The notes beneath the pieces were generated by a model. That model made no database searches. It saw nothing but the letters and a program-made list of their open reading frames with translations, and was not told where the DNA came from. Shown here in pieces: positions 51,951 through 52,006 of a stretch of DNA of 52,006 nt. Made by a program: the position numbers and the translations under genes. The number at the start of each line of letters is the position of its first letter. Position 1 is the stretch's first letter. The stretch is taken from positions 164,596 through 216,601 of the forward strand of contig NW_019091597.1 of assembly GCF_001949145.1 (NCBI RefSeq). The letters run 5' to 3'. The stretch is from Acanthaster planci. Taxonomy: Eukaryota; Echinodermata; Asteroidea; Valvatida; Acanthasteridae.

Positions 51951-52006
51951 CTTCTTTTATAATAGACGTATTTTGTTGATGACCAAATGTTTAGTCATAA
52001 TTAAGT

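Noticed and set aside
1-52006. CRISPR arrays, bacterial operons, prophage
   Set aside because: No regular spacer arrays and no ribosome-binding-site pattern; the retrotransposon content is eukaryotic.
1-52006. tRNA or rRNA genes
   Set aside because: Words like GGTTCGA occur (for example about 2172 and 34215) but no cloverleaf could be drawn around them, and no rRNA-like segment was recognised.

Overview
The window is decayed repeat DNA from a eukaryotic, almost certainly invertebrate animal genome. Evidence: low GC, no intact long host gene, many frameshifted pseudogenes, several retrotransposon classes side by side (Gypsy-type LTR, two LINEs, a Penelope-like RT, solo LTRs, foldback MITE-like elements), and two scaffold gaps plus a single-N join. 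I cannot name the species; an aquatic invertebrate is only a guess from the element mix.

The dominant content is three broken copies, all in the same orientation, of one Polinton/Maverick-like (virus-related) element. Copy 1 (about 123-2754) is a fragment. Copy 2 (about 3.7-20.4 kb) is the most complete and the only one in the window with the diagnostic genes: retroviral-type integrase (14754-15348, +), protein-primed-type DNA polymerase B (17624-20412, -), A32/FtsK-like packaging ATPase (11989-12565, -), a probable major capsid protein (12571-14211, -) and a Cys/His repeat protein (11416-11905, -). Copy 3 (about 44.85 kb to the window end) is younger and more readable in its left half, and continues past 52006. 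Copies 2 and 3 share this order on the + strand: ORF A, a TFIIB-like zinc-ribbon factor, a small conserved protein, a minor-capsid-like protein, a coiled-coil/membrane protein and a roughly 460-residue protein 'G' with a C-terminal membrane anchor. These converge on a - strand block that begins with the membrane/coiled-coil protein 'H'. Copy 3 also carries proteins made of (x-x-Cys) triplets. Hairpins, some followed by T tracts, sit at the ends of the transcription units.

Region by region: 1-2754 Polinton copy 1, interrupted by about 0.8 kb of foreign DNA; 2.76-3.7 kb non-coding; 3.7-20.4 kb Polinton copy 2, including an AT-rich stretch and a 706-base gap; 20.7-26.5 kb a Gypsy-like retrotransposon on the - strand with a MITE in its RT and a 192-base exact tandem duplication in gag; 26.5-28.65 kb non-coding; 28654-29909 a solo LTR with a 4-base target duplication; 30.7-32.07 kb a 5'-truncated LINE; 33.7-35.8 kb an unclassified GC-rich block; 36.15-36.65 kb a Penelope-like RT fragment; 36.8-39.2 kb small repeats; 39.25-40.75 kb a second LINE (with a gap) and its long 3' region; 41.78-44.81 kb two versions of the same locus in tandem around a single N; 43.44-44.15 kb a relative of the solo LTR in opposite orientation; 44.85-52.0 kb Polinton copy 3.

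Nothing here looks like an intact, expressible gene except possibly some short copy 3 ORFs. Homology calls rest on motifs I can see and on the three copies confirming one another; no database search was run.
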